From an uncultured Lachnospiraceae bacterium (lineage in GTDB: Bacteria; Bacillota; Clostridia; Lachnospirales; Lachnospiraceae), in the NCBI GenBank assembly GCA_945836355.1, contig CAMALD010000051.1, forward strand, positions 1 to 7,957: a stretch of 7,957 nt of DNA. The letters are read 5' to 3'. Positions 1-5,807 of the stretch are shown here, one piece after another (the stretch's first letter is position 1; the number at the start of each line of letters is the position of its first letter). Under the pieces are notes generated by a model. That model saw only the letters and a program-made list of their open reading frames with translations, was not told the origin of the DNA and made no database searches. The position numbers were made by a program, and so were the translations under genes.

Positions 1-40
1 GCATTTCCACGGTTTCATGTGGCAGGTGCAGCTCTTTTTT

Positions 41-56
41 TGCATTATATAATGCA
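41..56. repeat. Perfect 16-base palindrome
   Basis: TGCATTATATAATGCA reads identically on both strands. It contains TATAAT at 48-53 and its mirror image, so it could serve as a -10 element in either direction or as a binding site for a dimeric protein. It directly follows a run of seven T and directly precedes the repeat shared with the right end of the window. No function can be assigned from sequence alone. Confidence 0.6.
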
Positions 57-78
57 AAAGCGCTCCGCTAAGGATGCG
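48..78 (+). repeat. Intergenic repeat, left copy
   Basis: The segment has TATAATG, a short spacer, then a 22-base block at 57-78 whose core is CTAAGGATGCG. The same arrangement recurs at 7832-7863: 20 of the 22 block bases match, again preceded by TATAATG 3 to 4 bases earlier and by a T-run a little further up. Two same-strand copies 7.8 kb apart, both in intergenic DNA just after T-runs, point to a dispersed repeat family. The family is not one I can name. Confidence 0.6.
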
Positions 79-130
79 CACTCGCGCGTAAGGTATTTAA
101 GTTGCTAAAGCAACACGCGCTCGGCGCGCA
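75..130. repeat. Nested imperfect palindrome
   Basis: Three stems nest around a centre near 107. The outer arm 75-79 (TGCGC) pairs with 126-130 (GCGCA), the middle arm 84-89 (GCGCGT) with 115-120 (ACGCGC), and the inner arm 101-105 (GTTGC) with 110-114 (GCAAC) around a TAAA loop. Small internal loops separate them. The element overlaps the right edge of the intergenic repeat. It could be a folded RNA or a palindromic repeat; the sequence shows the symmetry but not the role. Confidence 0.5.
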
Positions 131-151
131 GAATCTCGCAAGCGGGATTCT
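130..151. repeat. 9-bp hairpin
   Basis: Bases 130-138 (AGAATCTCG) pair with 143-151 (CGGGATTCT), with one G-T wobble, around a 4-base CAAG loop. No T-run follows (the next bases are TGGTTCC), so it is not a standard Rho-independent terminator. It lies immediately next to the nested palindrome at 75-130, sharing base 130, and may belong to the same structured element. Confidence 0.5.
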
Positions 152-232
152 TGGTTCCGTCAAAGATCGATTGTTATTAGCAATCCTAATGAATTATTTT
201 CAATATATTTATTTCCCTTATAAGTCGAATCA

Positions 233-266
233 TGATATAATGTGAGCGTAAGCACACATTATATCA
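233..266. repeat. Long palindrome with inverted extended -10 sequences
   Basis: The 12-base arm TGATATAATGTG at 233-244 is perfectly complementary to 255-266. After one A-A mismatch two further GC pairs close a GTAA loop, a GNRA-type tetraloop if transcribed. Each arm carries TGATATAAT, which matches an extended -10 promoter element (TG-N-TATAAT), once on each strand. The left part of this sequence, CATGATATAATGT at 231-243, is repeated exactly at 352-364. Confidence 0.6.
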
Positions 267-320
267 GCGCCGATTCGGTCACGAGCAGCGCGAGTGAAAT
301 ATCAATGCCGAATCGTGCGC
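267..320. repeat. Long stem-loop abutting the previous palindrome
   Basis: Bases 267-278 (GCGCCGATTCGG) pair with 308-320 (CCGAATCGTGCGC) over 12 bp, interrupted by one bulged T at 316. An inner TCAC/GTGA stem (279-282 with 294-297) is possible. The first base of this stem follows directly after the last base of the palindrome at 233-266, so the two form one contiguous structured block. Confidence 0.55.
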
Positions 321-333
321 ATCCCCCGGAGGG

Positions 334-358
334 TATCATGTGATGAAATCACATGATA
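334..358. repeat. 11-bp perfect hairpin before the purL promoter candidate
   Basis: Bases 334-344 (TATCATGTGAT) are perfectly complementary to 348-358 with a GAA loop. The right arm overlaps the TGATATAAT promoter candidate. The left arm 334-340 can alternatively pair with 231-237 (CATGATA), so the whole 231-358 block has two mutually exclusive folds. Confidence 0.55.
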
Positions 359-362
359 TAAT
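354..362 (+). promoter_or_regulatory. Candidate extended -10 promoter for purL
   Basis: TGATATAAT is a perfect TG-N-TATAAT extended -10 element. Transcription would begin near 369, giving a leader of about 50 bases before the purL start. No good -35 hexamer lies 16-18 bases upstream (TATCAT is all that is there), which extended -10 promoters can tolerate. The caveat is that the same string is part of a local repeat, so its presence may reflect the repeat and not selection for promoter use. Confidence 0.35.
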
Positions 363-407
363 GTTCGCGAAGGCAAAAGTGAGCAATGCAAAGGTTAAGT
401 AAATATG

Positions 408-414
408 AAAGGAG
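408..414 (+). promoter_or_regulatory. Ribosome binding site that fixes the purL start
   Basis: AAAGGAG lies 5 bases before the ATG at 420. An in-frame ATG at 405 precedes it but would place the Shine-Dalgarno sequence inside the coding region and has no good site of its own, so 420 is preferred. Confidence 0.85.
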
Positions 415-419
415 ATACC

Positions 420-3400
420 ATGGGAAGCGTAAAAAGAATTTATGTGGAAAAGAAGACCCCGTATGCGGTACGGGCGAAGGAACTGAAGGCAGAAATCCGC
501 AGCTACTTAGGGTTAAAAACTCTCGAGGAGGTGCGTGTATTAATCCGCTACGATATCGAGAATATCAGCGAGGATACTTACAAGAAGGCACTCGGCACTA
601 TCTTTTCCGAGCCGCCGGTTGATATTTTGTACGAAGAGACCTTTCCGGTAAACGATACCGACCTGGTATTTTCCGTAGAGTACCTTCCGGGACAGTTCGA
701 CCAGAGAGCAGACTCCGCAGAGCAGTGTGTCAAGCTGTTAAACGAGACGGAGGAGCCGGTCATCCGTTCGGCTACCACCTATGTACTCACCGGTGCTATT
801 GCTGCAGAGGATTTTGAGCGTGTAAAAAGCTACTGCATCAACCCGGTGGATTCCCGTGAGACCAACGAAATCAAGCCAAAGACCCTTGTCACCGTGTTTG
901 ATACTCCTGAAGATGTAAAGATTTTTGACGGCTTTAAAAACATGCCGGAGGCAGAGCTTAAGAGCCTTTATGATTCCCTGAACCTGGCGATGACCTTTAA
1001 GGATTTCCTTCATATTCAGAATTATTTTAAGAACGAGGAAAAGCGTGATCCATCCATGACGGAGATTCGTGTGCTGGATACCTACTGGTCCGATCACTGC
1101 CGCCACACCACCTTCCTTACCGAGCTGACCGACGTAAAGTTCGAGGACGGATATTATAAGAAGCCGATCGAGGACTCCTTCCGCCGCTATGAGGCAGACC
1201 GCGCCATTCTCTATAAGGGAAGGGATGATAAGTATATTTCCCTGATGGATATCGCGCTGCTCGCTATGAAAAAGCTGCGCGCGGACGGAAAGCTTGAGGA
1301 TATGGAGGTTTCCGATGAGATTAACGCCTGCTCCATCGTAGTGCCGGTGGAGATTGACGGTGTGACCGAGGAGTGGCTGGTATTCTTTAAGAACGAGACC
1401 CACAACCATCCGACCGAGATTGAGCCTTTCGGTGGTGCTGCCACCTGTCTGGGCGGTGCAATCCGAGATCCGCTGTCGGGCCGCGGTTATGTATACCAGG
1501 CAATGCGTGTTACCGGTGCTGCAGACCCGACCGTTTCCTTAAAGGATACGCTCTCCGGCAAGCTGGCTCAGAGAAAGATTGTTACCGGTGCAGCAAAGGG
1601 CTACAGCTCCTACGGTAACCAGATTGGTCTTGCTACCGGGCTTGTGGATGAAGTATATCATCCGAACTATGTGGCAAAGAGAATGGAGATTGGTGCCGTT
1701 ATGGGTGCTGCTCCTAGAAAGAATGTTATCCGTGAAAATTCCGATCCGGGCGATATCATCATTTTGATGGGCGGACGTACCGGACGTGACGGCTGCGGCG
1801 GAGCTACCGGTTCCTCCAAGGCTCATACGACGGAGTCCATTCATGTCTGCGGCGCAGAGGTTCAGAAGGGTAATGCACCGACCGAGCGTAAGCTGCAGAG
1901 ATTGTTCCGCAGGGAAGAGGTTGCCCGTCTGATTAAGAAGTGTAATGACTTCGGTGCGGGCGGTGTATCCGTTGCCATCGGTGAGCTGGCAGCTGGCCTG
2001 CGCGTTCAGCTTGACAAGGTGCCGAAGAAGTATGCGGGTCTGGACGGTACCGAGCTTGCGATTTCCGAGTCCCAGGAGCGTATGGCAATCGTGGTTGACC
2101 CGAAGGATGTTGACAAGATGCTGGCATATGCTGAAGAAGAAAACCTTGAGGCGGTTGTGGTGGCAGAGGTGACCGAGGAGCCTCGCCTTGTGCTTGTCTG
2201 GAGAGACAAGGAGATTGTCAATATTTCCCGCGCCTTCCTTGACACCAACGGCGCTCATCAGGAGGCTACGGCTGTGGTTACCATGCCGCAGGAGAAGGAC
2301 AATTACTTTAAGACAGGCGCTTCCTACGAGGCAGTTTCGGTGAAGAAAGCAAATGCTGAGGCTGGAGTAACCGCTTCCGCAAATCAGTTTGATGTAAAGA
2401 AGGAGTGGCTTGCAATGCTGGCCGACCTCAACATCTGTTCGAAAAAGGGTCTTGTGGAGATGTTTGACTCCTCCATCGGTGCCGGCACCGTTACCATGCC
2501 TTACGGCGGCAAGTACCAGATGACGCCGGTACAGACCATGATCGCCAAGCTTCCGGTGCTTCGCGGTGCCTGCGATACCGTAACCATGATGAGCTATGGC
2601 TATGACCCGTACCTGTCGAGCTGGAGCCCGTACCACGGCGCAATGTATGCCGTTGTTTCCTCTGTTGCAAAGATTGTTGCGGCAGGCGGTGATTTTACTA
2701 AGATTCGTTTTACCTTCCAGGAATACTTCCGCCGTCTCGGCACCGACCCGAAGCATTGGGGTGAGCCACTTTCGGCATTGCTTGGTGCATATGAGGCGCA
2801 GATGAGGTTCGGACTGCCGTCCATCGGCGGCAAGGACAGCATGTCCGGAAGCTTCAATGAAATAAACGTGCCTCCGACACTCGTTTCCTTCGCTGTGGAT
2901 ATCGCAAAAAGCAGCGAGGTGGTAACGCCGGAGTTCAAGAAGGCGGGCGATGCATTGGTTCGTTTCACCATCGAGAAGGATGAGTACGAGCTTCCGGTAT
3001 TTGACCAGATGATGAAGCTTTATGGTCAGATTACCGGGCTGATGAGAAAGGGACTGATTGTTTCCGCATATGCGCTTGGCGCAAAGGGTGTGGCTGAAGC
3101 AGTCAGCAAGATGGCATTTGGCAACCGTCTTGGCGCAGAGCTTTGCAACGAGAGAGATCCGAAGTCCTTCTTTATGCCGGAGTATGGCAATATTCTTGTG
3201 GAAATGGCAAAGGACGATGTCAGGAAGCTCGATGAGATGGGAATCGCATACGATTTCTGTGGTGTTGTTACCGAGAAACCGGAGTTTAAGATTGGCGATG
3301 TGACCGTATCCATGACAGAGGCACTTTCTGCGTGGGAGAACACTCTGGAAAAGGTATTCCCGATGCATTCCGGCGCTGTGGATGAAAAAGAAACCTTCAA

Positions 3401-4250
3401 GACCCAGCTTTTTGATGCAAAGACCATCTATACCGCAAAGAATAAGATTGCAAAGCCGAAGGTATTTATTCCGGTATTCCCGGGCACAAACTGCGAGTAC
3501 GATACGCAGAAGGCCTTCGAGCGCGCCGGTGCTGAGGTAAATACCATCGTATTCAAAAATCTGGACGAGAAGGGTATCCGCGAGTCGGTGGAAGCCTTCG
3601 AGAAGGGCATCCGCGAGGCACAGATTCTGATGTTCCCGGGCGGCTTCTCCGCAGGTGATGAGCCGGATGGCTCCGGTAAGTTTATCGCTACCGCATTCCG
3701 CAATGAGCGCATTGCGAATGCAGTGAATGACCTCCTGAAGGTGAAGGATGGTCTGGTGCTGGGTATCTGTAACGGTTTTCAGGCAATCATCAAGCTCGGT
3801 CTGGTACCTTACGGCGAGATTACTCCTCAGCAGGCAGATTCTCCGACCTTAACCACCAACAATATCGGACGTCATATCTCAAAGTCCGTATATACGAAGG
3901 TGGTTACCAACAAGTCCCCGTGGCTGATGAAGGCAGAGCTTGGTGGTGTATACTCCATCCCGGCTTCGCACGGAGAGGGACGTTTTGTAGCAAGTGAGGA
4001 GTGGATTAAGAAGCTTGCTGCAAACGGACAGATTGCTACCCAGTATGTCGATCTGAACGGCAACCCGACGATGGAGGAGGCCTTCAATCCGAACGGCTCC
4101 TACTTTGCTATCGAGGGTATCACAAGCCCGGATGGCCGTGTACTTGGTAAGATGGCGCACTCCGAGCGCCGCGGTGATGCAGTGGCACTCAACATTACCG
4201 GTAATCAGGATCAGCATATTTTTGAGTCCGGTGTGGCATACTTTAAATAG
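420..4250 (+). CDS. purL: Phosphoribosylformylglycinamidine synthase, single-chain PurL
   Basis: This cytoplasmic enzyme of de novo purine synthesis converts formylglycinamide ribonucleotide, ATP and glutamine to the amidine FGAM. The 1,276-residue protein carries all parts in one chain, similar in length to the E. coli enzyme (about 1,295), unlike the separate PurS, PurQ and PurL of Bacillus. After an N-terminal PurS-like part, the first synthetase half has YWSDHCRH at 222-229 and the nucleotide-site motif NETHNHP at 325-331. The second half begins near 658 and has SIGGKDSMS at 801-809. The C-terminal glutamine amidotransferase domain (about 1014-1276) has nucleophile Cys1117 in GICNGFQ and the His1184/Glu1186 pair in SHGEGRF, so the triad is complete. 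It belongs to the single-chain form common in Clostridia and streptococci. The frame is intact. It sits alone between a promoter candidate and a strong terminator, not inside a pur operon. No purine riboswitch is seen upstream. Confidence 0.97.
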   Translation: MGSVKRIYVEKKTPYAVRAKELKAEIRSYLGLKTLEEVRVLIRYDIENISEDTYKKALGTIFSEPPVDILYEETFPVNDTDLVFSVEYLPGQFDQRADSAEQCVKLLNETEEPVIRSATTYVLTGAIAAEDFERVKSYCINPVDSRETNEIKPKTLVTVFDTPEDVKIFDGFKNMPEAELKSLYDSLNLAMTFKDFLHIQNYFKNEEKRDPSMTEIRVLDTYWSDHCRHTTFLTELTDVKFEDGYYKKPIEDSFRRYEADRAILYKGRDDKYISLMDIALLAMKKLRADGKLEDMEVSDEINACSIVVPVEIDGVTEEWLVFFKNETHNHPTEIEPFGGAATCLGGAIRDPLSGRGYVYQAMRVTGAADPTVSLKDTLSGKLAQRKIVTGAAKGYSSYGNQIGLATGLVDEVYHPNYVAKRMEIGAVMGAAPRKNVIRENSDPGDIIILMGGRTGRDGCGGATGSSKAHTTESIHVCGAEVQKGNAPTERKLQRLFRREEVARLIKKCNDFGAGGVSVAIGELAAGLRVQLDKVPKKYAGLDGTELAISESQERMAIVVDPKDVDKMLAYAEEENLEAVVVAEVTEEPRLVLVWRDKEIVNISRAFLDTNGAHQEATAVVTMPQEKDNYFKTGASYEAVSVKKANAEAGVTASANQFDVKKEWLAMLADLNICSKKGLVEMFDSSIGAGTVTMPYGGKYQMTPVQTMIAKLPVLRGACDTVTMMSYGYDPYLSSWSPYHGAMYAVVSSVAKIVAAGGDFTKIRFTFQEYFRRLGTDPKHWGEPLSALLGAYEAQMRFGLPSIGGKDSMSGSFNEINVPPTLVSFAVDIAKSSEVVTPEFKKAGDALVRFTIEKDEYELPVFDQMMKLYGQITGLMRKGLIVSAYALGAKGVAEAVSKMAFGNRLGAELCNERDPKSFFMPEYGNILVEMAKDDVRKLDEMGIAYDFCGVVTEKPEFKIGDVTVSMTEALSAWENTLEKVFPMHSGAVDEKETFKTQLFDAKTIYTAKNKIAKPKVFIPVFPGTNCEYDTQKAFERAGAEVNTIVFKNLDEKGIRESVEAFEKGIREAQILMFPGGFSAGDEPDGSGKFIATAFRNERIANAVNDLLKVKDGLVLGICNGFQAIIKLGLVPYGEITPQQADSPTLTTNNIGRHISKSVYTKVVTNKSPWLMKAELGGVYSIPASHGEGRFVASEEWIKKLAANGQIATQYVDLNGNPTMEEAFNPNGSYFAIEGITSPDGRVLGKMAHSERRGDAVALNITGNQDQHIFESGVAYFK

Positions 4251-4263
4251 AAACAAGCGGGTT

Positions 4264-4292
4264 TTGGCAAAAGGCTGAGACAAAGTGATACT
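4264..4292 (+). promoter_or_regulatory. Promoter-like pair inside the purL terminator
   Basis: TTGGCA at 4264-4269 (5 of 6 to the -35 consensus) is followed after exactly 17 bases by GATACT at 4287-4292 (4 of 6 to TATAAT). Transcription would begin near 4299, about 43 bases before the amidohydrolase start. The pair overlaps the left arm and loop of the terminator. It is the only promoter candidate I found between purL and the next gene, and the -10 match is moderate. Confidence 0.3.
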
Positions 4293-4315
4293 TTGTTCCG
4301 GTCTTTTGCCGTTTT
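4266..4315 (+). terminator. Rho-independent terminator of purL
   Basis: The outer stem GGCAAAAG at 4266-4273 pairs with CTTTTGCC at 4303-4310, and the inner stem ACAAAG at 4280-4285 pairs with CTTTGT at 4291-4296 around a TGATA loop. Wobble and GC pairs join the two into a nearly continuous stem of about 20 bp with one mismatch. G and four T follow (4311-4315). It begins 15 bases after the purL stop codon. The T-run is short, so some read-through is possible. Confidence 0.8.
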
Positions 4316-4342
4316 AGAGATTGGCATGGAGGTGTATTGCGA

Positions 4343-5548
4343 ATGAGTATGAGTGAGCAGATATTGGAGCAGGCGAAGCAGCTTCAGTCTGAGCTGGAAG
4401 AGAAAAGACATTATTTACATCAGCATCCGGAAATCGGATTTGACCTTCCGAATACGAAGCAATTTGTGATGGATGAATTGACAAGGATGGGGTACGAGCC
4501 CAAAAGCGTAGGCAAATGTGGTGTTGTGGCGCAGGCAGGAGGCAGAAAGCCGGGCAGATGCATCATGCTCAGAGCGGATATGGACGCCCTCGCCATGCAG
4601 GAGGAAGCAGATATCCCGTATAAAAGCCTGCAGGACGGAAAAATGCACGGCTGCGGCCATGATATGCATACGACGATGCTGCTCGGTGCCGCAAAACTGT
4701 TAAAGCAGCAGGAGGACAATATCGAGGGTGTGATAAAGCTTGTGTTTCAGCCGGCAGAAGAAATTTTTCAGGGCTCGCTGGACATGATGGAAAACGGTGT
4801 TTTGACGAATCCTCAAGTGGATGCGGCGCTGATGATTCATGTGGTTGCCGGGCTGGAGCTGCCGACGGGAACCTGGATGGTTCCGAGCAGGGGCGGAATC
4901 AGCATGAATACCTGCGAGCAATATAAAATTACAGTATACGGAAAAGGAGGCCACGGCTCCGCGCCGCAAAATGCCATTGACCCTATCACAGCGGCAGCGC
5001 AGCTTCATCTGGCGCTGCAGGAGATTAACAGCAGGGAGCTGGGACCGAATGAGTACGGTGTCTTTACAACCTGTCATTTTGAGGCGGGCACAACCTCGAA
5101 TGTGATACCGGATTTTGCACGGATGGAAGGAACCATCCGGACGGCGGATGTGGATAGAAGCATAAACAAAAAGATAAAGCAGAGAATGAAGGAAATTTCG
5201 GAAGGAGTAGCGGCGTCCATGAGATGCCGGGCAGAGGTGGAGTTTTCGGATTTTTGCCCGTGCATGAAAATAGATGATGCGCTGGCAAAAAATGTGTACA
5301 CCTCGATGGATGAAATGTTCGGACCGGCTGTGGTTCCGATGGAGCCGGGTCCGGGCGGCGGAAGCGAGGATTTTTCCTTTATCAGCCATGAGGTTCCGGC
5401 AACAAGCATGTTTCTGGTGGCAGGAAGCTCAAAGGAAGGTTTTGTGTACGGTCAGCATCATCCGAAGGTGATATTTGATGAATCCTGTCTGTATAGAGGA
5501 AGTGCGGCATATGCTTATGCGGCTCTGCGATATCTTCAGATGACATAA
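4343..5548 (+). CDS. M20D-family metallo-amidohydrolase (N-acyl-amino-acid or hippurate hydrolase type)
   Basis: This predicted cytoplasmic metal-dependent enzyme would cleave the amide bond of N-acylated amino acids or related small amides. The 401-residue length is typical of the family. Visible family features are LRADMDAL near 75, GCGHDMH with metal ligands Cys104 and His106, PAEE with Glu139 (general base) and Glu140 (ligand), His166 in MIHVV, the GGHGSAP start of the lid/dimerisation domain near 200, and a C-terminal GGSEDFSF followed by HHPKV with His372 as the likely last ligand. Cys as a ligand marks subfamily M20D, which includes hippurate and indoleacetyl-amino-acid hydrolases. No signal peptide is seen. 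GGAGG at 4328-4332 is 10 bases from the chosen ATG; a TTG at 4337 lies only 4 bases from it and an ATG at 4349 lies 16 away, so both fit less well. The substrate cannot be read from sequence. Acetyl-diaminopimelate or N-acetyl-cysteine deacetylase activity is an alternative. The purL terminator just upstream argues against an obligate operon. Confidence 0.92.
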   Translation: MSMSEQILEQAKQLQSELEEKRHYLHQHPEIGFDLPNTKQFVMDELTRMGYEPKSVGKCGVVAQAGGRKPGRCIMLRADMDALAMQEEADIPYKSLQDGKMHGCGHDMHTTMLLGAAKLLKQQEDNIEGVIKLVFQPAEEIFQGSLDMMENGVLTNPQVDAALMIHVVAGLELPTGTWMVPSRGGISMNTCEQYKITVYGKGGHGSAPQNAIDPITAAAQLHLALQEINSRELGPNEYGVFTTCHFEAGTTSNVIPDFARMEGTIRTADVDRSINKKIKQRMKEISEGVAASMRCRAEVEFSDFCPCMKIDDALAKNVYTSMDEMFGPAVVPMEPGPGGGSEDFSFISHEVPATSMFLVAGSSKEGFVYGQHHPKVIFDESCLYRGSAAYAYAALRYLQMT

Positions 5549-5604
5549 AAACCTTTATTTCGTGGTTAATTGAGAAAAAACTAAAAAATTTCACAAAATA
5601 TAGC

Positions 5605-5633
5605 TTGCCTTATTCATTCAATTGGTGTAGAAT
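5605..5633 (+). promoter_or_regulatory. Vegetative promoter for the NlpC/P60 gene
   Basis: TTGCCT at 5605-5610 and TAGAAT at 5628-5633 are separated by exactly 17 bases. The -10 differs from consensus by one base and the -35 by two, in an AT-rich context (5570-5605). Transcription would begin near 5640, leaving a leader of about 165 bases. No terminator is seen after the amidohydrolase stop at 5548, so read-through from that gene is also possible. Confidence 0.6.
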
Positions 5634-5648
5634 ATTGCTTGGAGAATT

Positions 5649-5665
5649 TGTAACAAAATCGTAAC
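5649..5665 (+). promoter_or_regulatory. WalR-like direct repeat
   Basis: TGTAAC, five bases, then CGTAAC. The known WalR (YycF) recognition pattern in Firmicutes is two TGTWAH hexamers five bases apart; the first half fits fully and the second at 5 of 6 positions. WalRK controls cell wall hydrolases, often of the NlpC/P60 kind, which matches the gene downstream. The site falls about 10-25 bases after the predicted start point, a position more compatible with repression or with a second, unrecognised promoter. The regulator assignment is inference. Confidence 0.4.
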
Positions 5666-5676
5666 AATTATTCTTG

Positions 5677-5762
5677 CGCGGCTGCCGGTATGCGGTACAG
5701 TAAGTAATGAGCCGTTATCCGGGGCTGCGAATGCTGAGATTATCTCATATATGTTCGATATG
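5677..5762 (+). other. Structured 5' leader of the NlpC/P60 gene
   Basis: Bases 5677-5688 pair with 5719-5729 over 11 bp with one bulged G and two wobbles, enclosing a small CGGT/GCCG stem (5693-5696 with 5711-5714). Two hairpins follow: TGAGA/TCTCA at 5735-5739 and 5743-5747, and an AT-rich ATAT/ATAT stem around GTTCG at 5749-5761. The last two share their boundary and may alternate. It does not match the c-di-AMP (ydaO) riboswitch pattern often found before such genes, nor TPP or c-di-GMP patterns, as far as I can judge by eye. It may be an uncharacterised leader element or just a stable untranslated region. Confidence 0.35.
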
Positions 5763-5807
5763 AAGTTACCGTAAGAGTCAGTTTTGTTTGGAAACATGAG
5801 GTGAAGA

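Larger units (their letters stand above)
1..404. other. Non-coding, palindrome-rich region upstream of purL
   Basis: No credible gene is visible here. Short open frames run in from the left edge and stop at 50-52 or 69-71; either could be the tail of a gene cut by the window, but neither can be recognised. A run of seven T at 35-41 might be the end of a terminator for that gene, but only a weak 4-bp stem (7-10 with 19-22) precedes it. The rest is filled with separate dyad symmetries, listed individually, and a promoter candidate close to purL. The density of perfect stems is far above what a plain intergenic spacer shows and suggests mobile or repeated intergenic elements, structured RNA, or both. 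Confidence 0.7.

Noticed and set aside
1..71. C-terminal end of an upstream gene entering the window
   Set aside because: Two frames stay open from the left edge for 16-22 codons, too short and unrecognisable to choose between them or to call either.
231..364. CRISPR array
   Set aside because: Only two copies of a 13-base repeat 121 bases apart, inside palindromes; no regular repeat-spacer pattern.
160..404. Purine (guanine/PRPP-type) riboswitch before purL
   Set aside because: The conserved loop and junction strings of the purine riboswitch are not seen; the stems here are perfect palindromes of a different sort.
405..422. ATG at 405 as the purL start
   Set aside because: AAAGGAG at 408-414 would lie inside the coding region; it is correctly spaced for the ATG at 420, and the product from 420 starts directly with the expected N-terminal strand.
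1539..3368. A 609-codon open frame on the minus strand inside purL
   Set aside because: It is completely antisense to a well-conserved enzyme, its translation is rich in Cys, His and Leu without recognisable domains, and it is explained by purL codon bias.
4337..4342. TTG at 4337 as the amidohydrolase start
   Set aside because: It is only 4 bases from GGAGG and is a rarer start codon; ATG at 4343 is a better fit, though the difference is just two residues.
5666..5807. c-di-AMP or TPP riboswitch before the hydrolase gene
   Set aside because: A CTGAGA string at 5734-5739 recalls TPP, but the partner motif is absent and the gene is not thiamine related; the c-di-AMP consensus strings are also missing.
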